Source of the DNA: Pseudomonas sp. 10-1B
GTDB lineage: Bacteria; Pseudomonadota; Gammaproteobacteria; Pseudomonadales; Pseudomonadaceae
Direction of reading: 5' to 3'
Length of the DNA stretch: 64,000 bases
Assembly: GCF_000935045.1 (NCBI RefSeq)
Contig: NZ_JYKS01000036.1
Span: 1 to 64,000 of the forward strand
The notes beneath the pieces were generated by a model. The model searched no databases and was not told the origin of the DNA. It saw only the letters and a list, made by a program, of their open reading frames with translations. Position 1 is the first letter of the stretch. Every line of letters begins with the position of its first letter. The translations under genes were made by a program, and so were the position numbers. Positions 25,814 through 36,309 of this stretch are shown piece by piece.

Positions 25814-27132
25814 TGAAGCACGCTTTCGAAACCTTGGTCGGGGATGTGCGCACCGCCCTGCAAGCGGGCGAGCAGTTCACCCTCGGCTACAGCGCCGAAC
25901 AATCGCAATTCGTGCGTTTCAACCACGCCAAGGTGCGCCAGGCCGGTGAAGTCAGCCAGGCCAGCGCGCAACTGCGGCTGATGCGCGACGGTCGCCAGGC
26001 CGAACAGCAAGTGACCTTGAGTGGCGATGCACAACTGGATCGCCAACGCCTGACCGATGCCCTGGAGCAACTGCGCCAGACTTTGCCGTTGCTGGCAGTC
26101 GACCCTTACCTGCGCCTGGATGAAAGCGCCTGGCATAGCCACAGCCAGCAAGAACAAGCGCTGCCCGAGCTGAGCGAGGTACTGGCCTTGCTCGACGGTG
26201 AAGCCGGTGATCTGGACCTGGTCGGCATTTACGCCGCCGGGCCGATCTGCCGGGGTTTCGCCAGCTCGTTCGGCGCCTTCGGCTGGCACCAGGCCAACAG
26301 CTTCAACTTCGACTGGAGCCTGTTCCACGAAAACGGCCAGGCGGTGAAGGCCAACTACGCCGGCCAGGTGTGGAACGCCGACGACTTCACCGCGCGCCTG
26401 CGCCAAGCGCGGGAGCAGTTGGGCTTCCTCGGGCGCCCGGCAGTCACCCTCAAGCCCGGCAGCTACCGTGCCTACCTGGCCCCGGCAGCGATGGACGAAA
26501 TCGCCGGCATGCTGTGCTGGGGCGGTTTTTCCGCCCAGGCCCTGGCCACCGGCAACAGCGCCTTGCAGCGCCTGTACAACGGCGATGCACGGCTGAGCCC
26601 GCTGGTGAGTTTCACCGAGCAGGTCAGCGGCTCGCTGAGCCCGGCGTTTTCCGATGAAGGCTCGCCGCGCCTGGATGTGCCGCTGATCCAGCAAGGCGAG
26701 GCGCTGCAGCGCCTGATCAGCGCGCGCAGTGCAGCCGAATTCGAGCTGCTGGCCAATGGCGCCGACAGCTACGAGTCGCCCTGTGCGCTCAGCCTGGCAC
26801 CGGGCAACCTGGCCAATGAGCAGATCCTCGAGCGGCTGGGCACCGGGCTGTACATCAGCAACCTGTGGTACCTGAACTACTCGGACTTGCCGGCAGCACG
26901 CATGACCGGGCTGACCCGCTTCGCCACCTTCTGGGTGGAGAACGGGCAGATCCAGGGGCCAGTGAGCACCATGCGCTTCGATGACAGCCTGTACAGCCTG
27001 CTCGGCAGCCAGCTGGAGGACCTGACCCTGGCGCGCGAGATGATCCTGTCGACCAGCACCTATGGACAACGCAGTACCGGGTCGAGTCATTTGCCGGGGG
27101 CGCTGGTCAAAGGCCTGACCCTGACATTGTGA
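25813..27132 (+). CDS. TldE/PmbA-family partner protein
   Basis: This 439-aa protein is related to the TldD partner but lacks an HExxxH motif, as PmbA/TldE proteins do. It would form the non-catalytic half that lines the shared cavity of the heterodimer. Recognisable parts are the N-terminal strand-rich region (FTLGYSAEQSQFVRFNHAKV) and the C-terminal STMRFDDSLYSLLGSQLEDL. It begins on the last base of the tldD-like stop. Substrate is unknown. Confidence 0.85.
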   Translation: MKHAFETLVGDVRTALQAGEQFTLGYSAEQSQFVRFNHAKVRQAGEVSQASAQLRLMRDGRQAEQQVTLSGDAQLDRQRLTDALEQLRQTLPLLAVDPYLRLDESAWHSHSQQEQALPELSEVLALLDGEAGDLDLVGIYAAGPICRGFASSFGAFGWHQANSFNFDWSLFHENGQAVKANYAGQVWNADDFTARLRQAREQLGFLGRPAVTLKPGSYRAYLAPAAMDEIAGMLCWGGFSAQALATGNSALQRLYNGDARLSPLVSFTEQVSGSLSPAFSDEGSPRLDVPLIQQGEALQRLISARSAAEFELLANGADSYESPCALSLAPGNLANEQILERLGTGLYISNLWYLNYSDLPAARMTGLTRFATFWVENGQIQGPVSTMRFDDSLYSLLGSQLEDLTLAREMILSTSTYGQRSTGSSHLPGALVKGLTLTL

Positions 27133-27141
27133 TAGGCCATT

Positions 27142-27238
27142 CCGGCCTCATCGCCGGCAAGCCAGCTCCCACAGGGATCGCGCCCAGCCCGAGGCCTGTA
27201 GTGATCCTGTGGGAGCTGGCTTGCCGGCGATGAGGCCA
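27142..27238. repeat. REP pair after the tldE-like gene
   Basis: GCCTCATCGCCGGCAAGCCA at 27145 and TGGCTTGCCGGCGATGAGGC ending at 27236 are matched arms. Confidence 0.9.
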
Positions 27239-27269
27239 GTACAGGCAATGCCGAACATTGAGGTTCCTC

Positions 27270-28697
27270 ATGCCCGAACGCACCCCGCTGGACCCCGTCA
27301 CCGCCCGCTGGATCCCCTGGGTGGTGGCCATCGCCTTCTTCATGCAGTCCCTGGACGGCACCATCCTCAACACCGCGCTGCCGGCCATGGCCCGCTCGCT
27401 GGCCGAAGACCCGCTGCGCATGCAAGGCGTGATCATCGCCTACATGCTCACCGTGGCCCTGCTGATCCCCGCGTCGGGCTGGATCGCCGACCGCTTCGGC
27501 ACCAAGCGCATCTTCTTCAGCGCCATCCTGCTGTTCAGCTTCGGCTCGCTGCTGTGCGCCGCGGCCAACAGCCTCGGTTTCCTGATCTTCGCCCGCGTAG
27601 TGCAGGGCCTGGGCGGGGCACTGATGCTGCCGGTCGGGCGGCTGGTGGTGCTGCGCGCCTACCCACGCAGCGAGCTGGTGCGGATCATGAGCTTCATCAC
27701 CATCCCCGGCCTGCTCGGGCCATTGCTGGGTCCTACCGTTGGCGGCTGGCTGGTGGAAATCCTCAGCTGGCACTGGATCTTCCTGCTCAACCTGCCGGTC
27801 GGCTTGCTCGGCTGCTTTGCCGTGTGGAAGTTCATCCCCGACCTGCGCGGCGCCGAGCGCACCACCTTCGACGGCCCCGGCTTCCTGCTGTTTGGCGCGG
27901 CGATGGTACTGATCACCATCGCCATGGAAGGCTTGGGTGAATTGCACCTGCCGCACTTGCGGGTGATGTTGCTGCTGTTCGCCGGCATGGCCTGCCTGGC
28001 GGCCTACTGGCTGCGCGCCGGGCGCGACCCGGAGCCGCTGTTCTCGCCCAGCCTGTTCCGGGTACGCACCTTTGCCATCGGTATCCTCGGCAACCTGTTC
28101 GCCCGCCTGGGCAGTGGTGCCCTGCCGTTCCTGGTACCGTTGCTGCTGCAAGTGGCGCTGGGTTACTCACCGGCCCAGGCCGGCATGAGCATGATCCCGC
28201 TGGCGGCGGCGGCCATGCTCGCCAAGTCCATCGCCAGGCCGCTGATCGAACGCTTCGGCTACCGCATCATCCTCACCGGCAACACCTTGCTGCTGGGCGT
28301 GTTGCTGGCCAGCCTCGGCCTGGTCGACGAGCAAACGCCCTATGCCGTGCTGCTGATCCAGCTAGGGCTGCTGGGCGCGGTCAACTCCATGCAGTTCACG
28401 GCGATGAACACGGTAACCCTGATCGACCTCGACGACGCCAGCGCCAGCAGCGGCAACAGCCTGCTGTCGGTGGTCGCGCAGTTGGCGCTGAGCCTGGGCG
28501 TGGCCTGTGCCGGCGCGCTGCTCGGCGGCTTTACCGCCGCCGGCAGCGCCGAGGGCGTGGAAACCACCCTGGGTGCGTTCCAGCTGACCTTCGTCACCAT
28601 TGGCGTCATGGCCATGCTGGCGGCGGCGATCTTCCTGCAACTGGCGCCGACGGACGGAAGGCGTGCCCGTCGTCCGGAACAACACATGGAGTCGTAG
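27270..28697 (+). CDS. mdtD: MFS drug:H+ antiporter, DHA2 family (MdtD-like)
   Basis: This 475-aa inner-membrane protein has about fourteen hydrophobic segments and the DHA2 signature near the first helix (SLDGTILNTALPAMARSL). Extended similarity to E. coli MdtD is visible: ASGWIADRFGTKRIFF, RVVQGLGGALMLPVGRL, WHWIFLLNLPVG and ASSGNSLLSVVAQL. It should export toxic or metabolic compounds by proton exchange. The ATG at 27270 has GAGG 6 nt upstream; an in-frame TTG at 27258 would add 4 residues. It is followed 65 bp later by dbpA. Confidence 0.87.
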   Translation: MPERTPLDPVTARWIPWVVAIAFFMQSLDGTILNTALPAMARSLAEDPLRMQGVIIAYMLTVALLIPASGWIADRFGTKRIFFSAILLFSFGSLLCAAANSLGFLIFARVVQGLGGALMLPVGRLVVLRAYPRSELVRIMSFITIPGLLGPLLGPTVGGWLVEILSWHWIFLLNLPVGLLGCFAVWKFIPDLRGAERTTFDGPGFLLFGAAMVLITIAMEGLGELHLPHLRVMLLLFAGMACLAAYWLRAGRDPEPLFSPSLFRVRTFAIGILGNLFARLGSGALPFLVPLLLQVALGYSPAQAGMSMIPLAAAAMLAKSIARPLIERFGYRIILTGNTLLLGVLLASLGLVDEQTPYAVLLIQLGLLGAVNSMQFTAMNTVTLIDLDDASASSGNSLLSVVAQLALSLGVACAGALLGGFTAAGSAEGVETTLGAFQLTFVTIGVMAMLAAAIFLQLAPTDGRRARRPEQHMES

Positions 28698-28761
28698 GGC
28701 GAATGGCCATGAGGCTGGTAGACTGTGCGGCATTTTTCGCTTCGCACCGCAGGCCCGCCTC

Positions 28762-30147
<1,386 letters not shown>

Positions 30148-30157
30148 CATTTTTTGG

Positions 30158-30327
30158 GGCTGCCTTGCAGCCCATCGCAGGCAAGCCAGCTCCCACAGGG
30201 TCACCACAAGCCTCAAGCTTGTGCAGTATCTGTGAGCCAGCCAGCACAGGATCACCACAGGCCCCAGGCCGGGTGCAATCCCTGTGGGAGCTGGCTTGCC
30301 TGCGATGGGCCGCACAGCGGCCCCGGC
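30158..30327. repeat. Three-part REP cluster after dbpA
   Basis: A GGGGCTGC/GCAGCCC hairpin (30158-30176) is followed by a REP arm (GCAGGCAAGCCAGCTCCCAC), a degenerate internal copy near 30231-30252, and a complementary arm ending at 30305. A GGGCCGC/GCGGCCC hairpin closes it. Confidence 0.85.
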
Positions 30328-30345
30328 TATCCATGAGGTAACACC

Positions 30346-31527
30346 GTGCACTCCACCGACGTGATCATCCTCGGCGCCGGCGCCGCCGGCCTGATGTGCG
30401 CCCAGCTCAGCGCCCGCCGTGGCCGCCGGGTGCTGCTGCTCGACCACGCCAACAAGCCAGGCAAGAAGATCCTCATGTCCGGCGGCGGGCGCTGCAACTT
30501 CACCAACATGTACACCGAGCCAAGCAACTTCCTCTCGCACAACGCACACTTCTGCAAGTCGGCGCTGGCCCGCTACACCCAATGGGACTTCATCGAGCTG
30601 GTGTGCAAGCACGGTGTGGCTTACCACGAGAAGAAACTCGGCCAGCTGTTCTGCGACAACAAGGCCAGCGACATCCTCGACATGCTCCTGGCCGAATGCG
30701 ACGAGGCCGGCGCCGAAATCCGCATGCACACCAGCATCGAGCAGATCGAAAAGACCCCAACCGGCTACCTGCTGCAGACCAGCGGCGGCCAGTTCGCCTG
30801 CCAGTCGCTGGTGATCGCCACCGGTGGCCTGTCGATCCCGACCCTGGGTGCCACCGGCTTCGGCTACCAGGTGGCGCGCCAGTTTGGCCACAGCCTGCTG
30901 CCAACCCGCGCCGGGCTGGTGCCGTTCACCATTACCGAGCCGCAACTCAAGGCACTCTGCACCGAACTGTCCGGCACCTCGCTGGACTGCACCGCCAGCT
31001 GCAACGGCACCAGCTTCCGCGAGAACCTGCTGTTCACCCACCGCGGCCTGAGCGGCCCGGCGATCCTGCAGATTTCCTCGTTCTGGGAGGCCGGTGACAC
31101 GGTCGAGATCAACCTGCTGCCCGACCGCGATGCGTTGACCTGGCTGCAACAAATGCAGGCCGAACGCGCCAATGCCGAACTGAAGACCGTGCTGGGAGAG
31201 GTGTTCACCCGCAAGCTGGCCAACCTGCTGGCCGAGCAGTGGTTCGAGTCCAGGCCGATGAAGCAGTACACCCCGGCGGAACTGGCGCAGATCGCCGAGA
31301 AGCTGGCGAACTGGCAGGTGGTGCCGGCCGGCACCGAGGGTTATCGCACTGCCGAAGTGACCCTGGGTGGCGTGGACACCCGCGAAGTGTCGTCCAAGAC
31401 CATGGAATCGCTGAAAAGCCCCGGGCTCTACTTCATCGGGGAAGTCCTGGATGTCACCGGCCACCTGGGTGGTTTCAACTTCCAGTGGGCCTGGGCATCA
31501 GCCAACGCCGCGGCGCAGTTCGTGTAG
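30346..31527 (+). CDS. BaiN/YhiN-family NAD(P)/FAD-dependent oxidoreductase
   Basis: This 393-aa flavoprotein has a dinucleotide-binding GAGAAGLMCAQLSARRG at about 9-25 and the family signature GKKILMSGGGRCNFTN at 40-55. The C-terminal half contains GGVDTREVSSKTMESL and GEVLDVTGHLGGFNFQWA, which closes the FAD site. The family (HI0933-like) is widespread; its physiological substrate is unknown, although BaiN of gut clostridia was proposed to act on bile-acid intermediates. The start is GTG at 30346 with GAGGT upstream. Confidence 0.9.
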   Translation: MHSTDVIILGAGAAGLMCAQLSARRGRRVLLLDHANKPGKKILMSGGGRCNFTNMYTEPSNFLSHNAHFCKSALARYTQWDFIELVCKHGVAYHEKKLGQLFCDNKASDILDMLLAECDEAGAEIRMHTSIEQIEKTPTGYLLQTSGGQFACQSLVIATGGLSIPTLGATGFGYQVARQFGHSLLPTRAGLVPFTITEPQLKALCTELSGTSLDCTASCNGTSFRENLLFTHRGLSGPAILQISSFWEAGDTVEINLLPDRDALTWLQQMQAERANAELKTVLGEVFTRKLANLLAEQWFESRPMKQYTPAELAQIAEKLANWQVVPAGTEGYRTAEVTLGGVDTREVSSKTMESLKSPGLYFIGEVLDVTGHLGGFNFQWAWASANAAAQFV

Positions 31528-31587
31528 AGTAGAATCCATTCAGCAGCACGGAACGCTTCTTGCTGGCCCGTGCTCAGCGCCGGGATT

Positions 31588-31607
31588 TGGGCCGCTTTGC
31601 GGCCCCA
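31588..31607 (+). terminator. GGGCCGC hairpin after the BaiN-like gene
   Basis: Seven-bp arms around TTT lie 60 bp after the stop. No T-tract follows, so termination strength is uncertain. Confidence 0.4.
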
Positions 31608-31656
31608 GTACCTGGCCCTGAAAGGTATTCCTCTGATCACTGCCCAGCAGGCCATC

Positions 31657-33840
31657 ATGTCATCGAGCTCGTTCCGTCAGTCACTGCGTCGCCTGTGGGG
31701 CCAAGACAAGTTCAGCTACAGCATCCGGGTCACCATCGCCCTCACCGGCAGCCTGGCCCTGTGCTGGTACCAGAACGAGATGGCCCTGCTGATCCCGCTG
31801 TTCCTTGGCATCATCGCCAGCGCCCTGGCCGAGACCGACGACAGCTGGCAAGGCCGCCTCAGCGCCCTGGCCGTTACCCTGGTGTGTTTCGCCATCGCTG
31901 CGCTGGCCGTCGAGCTGCTGTTCCCCTACCCCTGGATCTTCGTCATCGCCCTGGCCTTGGCTGCCTTCGGCCTGACCATGCTCGGCGCCCTGGGCGAACG
32001 CTATGGCGCCATCGCCTCGGCGACACTGATCACATCGGTATACACCATGATCGGGGTGGACCAGCGCGGAGGCCAAGTGACGGATTTCTGGCACGAGCCG
32101 ATGCTGCTGGTCGCAGGTGCAGCCTGGTACGGGCTGTTGTCGGTGCTGTGGCAGGCGCTGTTTTCCAACCAGCCGGTGCAGCAAAGCCTGGCCAAGCTGT
32201 TCTTCGAACTGGGCAGCTACCTCAAGCTCAAGGCCAGCCTGTTCGAGCCCATCCGCACCCTCGACGTCGAGGCCCGGCGCCTGGAGTTGGCCCAGCAGAA
32301 TGGTAAGGTGGTAGCGGCGCTCAATGCCGCCAAGGAAATCATCCTGCACCGGGTGGGCAACAGCCAGCCGAACTCCAAGGTCAGCCGCTACCTCAAGCTT
32401 TACTTCCTGGCCCAGGACATCCACGAGCGGGTCAGTGCCTCGCACTACCCCTACAACGCCCTGACCGAGGCGTTTTTCCACAGTGACGTGATGTTCCGCT
32501 GCCAGCGCCTGCTGCGCAAACAGGGCTCGTCCTGCCAGGAGTTGGCCCGCTCGATCCGCCTGCGCCAGCCGTTCGTGCTGGCCAGCGGTTATCCCGAGGC
32601 CCTGGAAGACCTCAACGCTTCGCTGGAGCACCTGCGCATACAGAGCAATCCGGCCTGGCGCGGCCTGCTGCGCTCGCTGCGGGCACTGGCCGCCAACCTG
32701 GCCACGCTGGACCGCCTGCTCAGTGCCGCCAGCAACCCGGACAGCCTGGCCGATGCCAGCGACAGCAGCCTGCTCGACCGCTCGCCCCGCTCGCTGAAGG
32801 ACGTATGGACCCGCCTGCGTACCCAGCTCACGCCCACTTCACTATTGTTCCGCCACGCCTTGCGCCTGCCGCTGGCGTTGTCGATCGGCTATGGCATGGT
32901 GCACCTGATCCACCCGACCCAGGGCTACTGGATCATCCTCACCACACTGTTCGTGTGCCAGCCCAACTACGGTGCAACCCGGCGCAAGCTGGTGCAACGG
33001 GTTTTCGGTACGGCCATCGGCCTGACCGTAGGCTGGGCCTTGTTCGACCTGTTCCCCAACCCGCTCATCCAGTCGCTGTTCGCCGTGGTCGCCGGGGTGG
33101 TGTTCTTCGTCAACCGCACCACTCGCTACACCCTGGCGACGGCCGCGATCACCCTGATGGTGCTGTTCTGCTTCAATCAGATCGGCGATGGCTACGGCCT
33201 GTTCCTGCCGCGCCTGTTCGATACCCTGGTGGGCAGCCTGATCGCCATCCTCGCGGTGTTCCTGTTCCTCCCCGACTGGCAGGGGCGGCGGCTGAACAAG
33301 GCACTGGCCAATACCCTGGCCTGTGCCAGCGTGTACCTGCGGCAGATCATGCAGCAGTATGCTCACGGCAAACGCGACGACCTGGCCTACCGCCTGGCCC
33401 GGCGCAACGCCCACAACGCCGACGCGGCGCTGTCCACCACCTTGGCCAACATGTTGATGGAACCTGGGCATTTCCGTAAGGAAGCCGACGTTGGCTTCCG
33501 CTTCCTGGTGCTGTCGCACACCTTGCTCAGCTACCTCTCAGGGCTGGGCGCGCACCGCGACACGGCCTTGCCGGCGGAGGTGCAGGAACAGTTGATCGAG
33601 GGTGCAGGGCAAAGCCTGGCCAACAGCCTGGACGAAATTGCCAACGGCCTGGCGGCACGGCTGCCGGTGGCGATTCACAGTGATGCCGAAGAGGCGCTGG
33701 CCAATGCCCTGGAACAGATGCCGGAAGAGCTGGATGAGCATCTTCGATTGGTGCAGACGCAGTTGGCGTTGATCTGCCGGCAGTTGGGGCCATTGCGGAC
33801 CTTGGCCGCGCACCTGATCAAGGAAGGCACCCCGGCCTGA
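31657..33840 (+). CDS. yccS: YccS/YhfK-type inner-membrane protein (FUSC family)
   Basis: This 727-aa protein has two hydrophobic blocks of about five to six helices each (about 20-150 and 400-530), each followed by a large soluble domain. That is the layout of the YccS/FUSC family related to fusaric-acid exporters and aromatic acid exporters. Transport substrate is unknown. The ATG at 31657 gives a length close to E. coli YccS; the RBS is weak and an open frame runs upstream to 31570. Confidence 0.85.
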   Translation: MSSSSFRQSLRRLWGQDKFSYSIRVTIALTGSLALCWYQNEMALLIPLFLGIIASALAETDDSWQGRLSALAVTLVCFAIAALAVELLFPYPWIFVIALALAAFGLTMLGALGERYGAIASATLITSVYTMIGVDQRGGQVTDFWHEPMLLVAGAAWYGLLSVLWQALFSNQPVQQSLAKLFFELGSYLKLKASLFEPIRTLDVEARRLELAQQNGKVVAALNAAKEIILHRVGNSQPNSKVSRYLKLYFLAQDIHERVSASHYPYNALTEAFFHSDVMFRCQRLLRKQGSSCQELARSIRLRQPFVLASGYPEALEDLNASLEHLRIQSNPAWRGLLRSLRALAANLATLDRLLSAASNPDSLADASDSSLLDRSPRSLKDVWTRLRTQLTPTSLLFRHALRLPLALSIGYGMVHLIHPTQGYWIILTTLFVCQPNYGATRRKLVQRVFGTAIGLTVGWALFDLFPNPLIQSLFAVVAGVVFFVNRTTRYTLATAAITLMVLFCFNQIGDGYGLFLPRLFDTLVGSLIAILAVFLFLPDWQGRRLNKALANTLACASVYLRQIMQQYAHGKRDDLAYRLARRNAHNADAALSTTLANMLMEPGHFRKEADVGFRFLVLSHTLLSYLSGLGAHRDTALPAEVQEQLIEGAGQSLANSLDEIANGLAARLPVAIHSDAEEALANALEQMPEELDEHLRLVQTQLALICRQLGPLRTLAAHLIKEGTPA

Positions 33841-33857
33841 TTACCGTGCAGCCTGTA

Positions 33858-33956
33858 CCGGCCTCTTCGCGGGCAAGCCCGCTCCTACAGGTGCGGCGCG
33901 GGTTCCAGGGCATGCACATTCGTTGTAGGAGCGGGCTTGCCCGCGAAAGGGCCGGC
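33858..33956. repeat. REP pair close to the P. putida consensus
   Basis: CCGGCCTCTTCGCGGGCAAG starts the left arm and the right arm ends in CGCGAAAGGGCCGG. Both arms share the TCCTAC/GTAGGA variant that is absent from the other pairs in this window. Confidence 0.92.
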
Positions 33957-33970
33957 CCAGGCAGTAGAAA

Positions 33971-34708
33971 TCAAAAGCCATGCTGGCGCAGCAGCCGCGC
34001 ATAGCTGCCATCCGCCTTCATCGCCGCAATCGCCCGCTCGAAGCGTTCGACGATCCTCTTATGCTCCGGGTGCTTCAGGCTGACCAGGATATGCAGGGTG
34101 TTCTCCGCCAACGGCGGGTCCACCAGCAGCACCCCATCACGCACCGCCTGCGGCTCGCGCTGCAGGTTGTAACGGGCCACGTACTCGTCTTCCACCGCCA
34201 GCTTCACCCGCCCTGCCGCCAGCATGCGTACCGCTGAGGAAAAGTTGCGCACCGGCACCTTGTGCAAGCGGGTGTCGTCGTCGAATGCGGGTGAATAGGC
34301 GTAATCACGCACCACGGCGATGCTGTAGGGGTACAAGTCCGACTGGCGCTTGTAGCGGAACGCCTCGCCCTTGCGCTGCAGCAGGCGAATGCGGTTGCTC
34401 AGGTAGGCGTTGGAAAACTGCCCGATGCGGGCGCGCGAATCGTTGTACCAGGCATTGATCAGCACGTCATAGCGCCCTTCACTCACCCCCAGCAGCGCCC
34501 GCGCCCAGGGCACCTCTTCGACCCCGCTGGTGTAGCCGGCCCGGGCCAGCGCCGTGGTGACGATGCTGGTCGCCAAGCCACCACCCGGCATACTGGCATC
34601 GGTGAACGGTGGCCAGTTGTCCGCCACCAAACGCAGCCTGTCATGACCCAGGGCGGGTGCTGCCAGCATCATTGCCAGTAAACCCAATACACAAAGCAGT
34701 GGCCGCAT
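33971..34708 (-). CDS. Periplasmic solute-binding protein, family 3
   Basis: This 245-aa protein has a signal peptide (about 1-21, MRPLLCVLGLLAMMLAAPAL) and a family-3 binding fold with LRLVADNWPPFTD at the mature N-terminus. Such proteins bind amino acids or related solutes. There is no ABC permease or ATPase beside it, so it may be a stand-alone sensor-type binding protein or use a remote transporter. The ATG at 34708 follows AAAGGA. It resembles the protein at 59185-59973. Confidence 0.85.
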   Translation of the reverse strand: MRPLLCVLGLLAMMLAAPALGHDRLRLVADNWPPFTDASMPGGGLATSIVTTALARAGYTSGVEEVPWARALLGVSEGRYDVLINAWYNDSRARIGQFSNAYLSNRIRLLQRKGEAFRYKRQSDLYPYSIAVVRDYAYSPAFDDDTRLHKVPVRNFSSAVRMLAAGRVKLAVEDEYVARYNLQREPQAVRDGVLLVDPPLAENTLHILVSLKHPEHKRIVERFERAIAAMKADGSYARLLRQHGF

Positions 34709-34885
34709 GCTCAAGTCCTTTCGCAATGGAGGGCTCACACTGTGAAGGCGGTCTTCTTTGCAACTGGCAATGAGATTACACAAAGCCATTGTTCAGGGCA
34801 GCGGCCAATAGTGTCATTTAGCCTCTATTTTGGCCGAAGCCTGGATGACATGCGATGATCGACGCCCCATTCAAGGAGTTCGCCA

Positions 34886-35338
34886 ATGTCCATCGACTGG
34901 CTCTGCAAGCACCACACCGACCTCAGCAAGGACCAGCTCTACGCCATTCTGCAATTGCGCACTGAAGTGTTCGTGGTAGAGCAGCGCTGCGCCTATCAGG
35001 ACGTGGATGGCCAGGACCTGACGGGCGATACCCTGCATCTGATGGGCTGGCAGGATGACAAGCTGGTCGCCTACCTGCGCCTGCTCGACCCACAGTCCCA
35101 GGGCGGTGATGTGGTCATCGGGCGGGTGGTGACCTCACCCGAGGCGCGTGGGCTGAAGCTGGGGCACACGTTGCTGCTCAAAGGGCTGGAGGCTGCGGAG
35201 CATTGCTGGCCAGGGGTGCCGGTTTACCTGTCGGCGCAGGCGCATTTGCAAAGGTTTTACGCCCGCCATGGCTTCGAGGTGGTGGGTGAGGAATATCTTG
35301 AAGATGACACTCCGCATATCGGGATGCGTAAAGGCTGA
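34886..35338 (+). CDS. elaA: GNAT N-acetyltransferase, ElaA family
   Basis: This 150-aa protein matches ElaA: YAILQLRTEVFVVEQRCAYQ near the N-terminus, DLTGDTLHLMG, then the acetyl-CoA-binding segment RVVTSPEARGLKLGHTLL and AQAHLQRFYARHGFEVVGE. The acceptor is unknown. AAGGAG precedes the ATG. It is divergent from the solute-binding protein gene. Confidence 0.92.
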   Translation: MSIDWLCKHHTDLSKDQLYAILQLRTEVFVVEQRCAYQDVDGQDLTGDTLHLMGWQDDKLVAYLRLLDPQSQGGDVVIGRVVTSPEARGLKLGHTLLLKGLEAAEHCWPGVPVYLSAQAHLQRFYARHGFEVVGEEYLEDDTPHIGMRKG

Positions 35339-35352
35339 GAGTGCCTGGGGCA

Positions 35353-35442
35353 TTGTGGGAGCGGGCGCGCCCGCGAACACGGGCGAAGCCCGTGCCATCC
35401 ACCTCATTGCCTGCTTCGCGGGCACGCCCGCTCCCACAGGGC
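35353..35442. repeat. REP pair in tail-to-tail order
   Basis: TGTGGGAGCGGGCGCGCCCG is followed by TTCGCGGGCACGCCCGCTCC, the reverse of the order seen in most pairs here. It separates elaA from the convergent HTH gene. Confidence 0.85.
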
Positions 35443-35460
35443 TCGCGCAGGCTATTCGAT

Positions 35461-35757
35461 TCAGGGATACCCCAGCACTTCGCGGATCTGCCGCAGGTGC
35501 TGGATGATCCACTGCTTGTCGATCGCCCCCCAGTCATGAATGCGGTAATGCCCAGCGTGGTTGCGCGCACCCTCCTGCTGTTCGAACTCGCAGACGATAT
35601 CCAGGTCGGCCAGGGCCGCGATGGTGTCCTGGGCGGTGCGCCGCGGCATGCCGGTGGCCTCCATCAGGGCGGGCACGCTGGTCGCGGTCTGGCTGTCGAT
35701 CAGCCAGGCCACGTACAGGCGGCGGTAGAAGCTGCTTTTGGTCTTGCTCACTTCCAT
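35461..35757 (-). CDS. Small winged helix-turn-helix protein
   Basis: This 98-aa protein contains a predicted HTH in ATSVPALMEATGMPRRTAQD (about 25-44) followed by a wing-like QQEGARNHAGHYRIHDWG segment. It looks like a compact DNA-binding protein or nucleoid accessory without a ligand domain. Its stop-side neighbour is a REP pair; upstream, 12 bp away, lies the metallopeptidase gene on the same strand, so they may form an operon with it. Confidence 0.72.
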   Translation of the reverse strand: MEVSKTKSSFYRRLYVAWLIDSQTATSVPALMEATGMPRRTAQDTIAALADLDIVCEFEQQEGARNHAGHYRIHDWGAIDKQWIIQHLRQIREVLGYP

Positions 35758-35769
35758 GCTGCATGGTCC

Positions 35770-36270
35770 TTAACAGTTGCCCGGCAGCTCCCGATAGGTC
35801 AGGTAGACGCGCAGGTCGAATTCCAGTTGGTGGTAGTCCGGCTCCATGTGCTGACAGAGCTGGTAGAACGCCTTGTTGTGATCGCGCTCGCGCAGGTGCG
35901 CCAGCTCGTGCACCACGATCATGCGCAAGAACTGCGGTGCAGCTTCCTTGAACAAAGAGGCGATGCGGATTTCCTTCTTCGCCTTGAGCTTGCCGCCTTG
36001 CACCCGCGACACAGCGGTGTTCAGCCCCAGGGCCCGATGGGTCAGGTCGAGGCGGTTGTCGAACAGCACCTTGTCCAGGTTCGGTGCGCTACGCAGGTAT
36101 TGCTGGCGCAGATCCTGGGCATAGCCGTACAACGCCTTGTCGCTTTGCACATCATGTCGGTCGGGGTAGCGGCGCTGCAGGTACTCGCCCAGGCGGTCGC
36201 TGTCGATCATCTGCCGCACCTGCTCCTGCAGGTGCGGGGGGTAGGCTTGCAAGTAACGTAATACGGTCAT
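35770..36270 (-). CDS. YgjP-like zinc metallopeptidase (WLM/M48-type)
   Basis: This 166-aa protein has HELAHLRERDHNKAF at about 121-135: HExxH with a further His (in DH) typical of the YgjP/WLM zinc peptidases. It has no signal peptide, so it is cytosolic. Substrates are not known for the family; some relatives work with type I restriction systems or DNA-protein crosslink repair, which is not shown here. The ATG at 36270 is preferred to the TTG at 36309. Confidence 0.82.
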   Translation of the reverse strand: MTVLRYLQAYPPHLQEQVRQMIDSDRLGEYLQRRYPDRHDVQSDKALYGYAQDLRQQYLRSAPNLDKVLFDNRLDLTHRALGLNTAVSRVQGGKLKAKKEIRIASLFKEAAPQFLRMIVVHELAHLRERDHNKAFYQLCQHMEPDYHQLEFDLRVYLTYRELPGNC

Positions 36271-36309
36271 GGCGCTGCATTCGGCGTAACGAATGCCGAT
36301 TCTAGCCAA

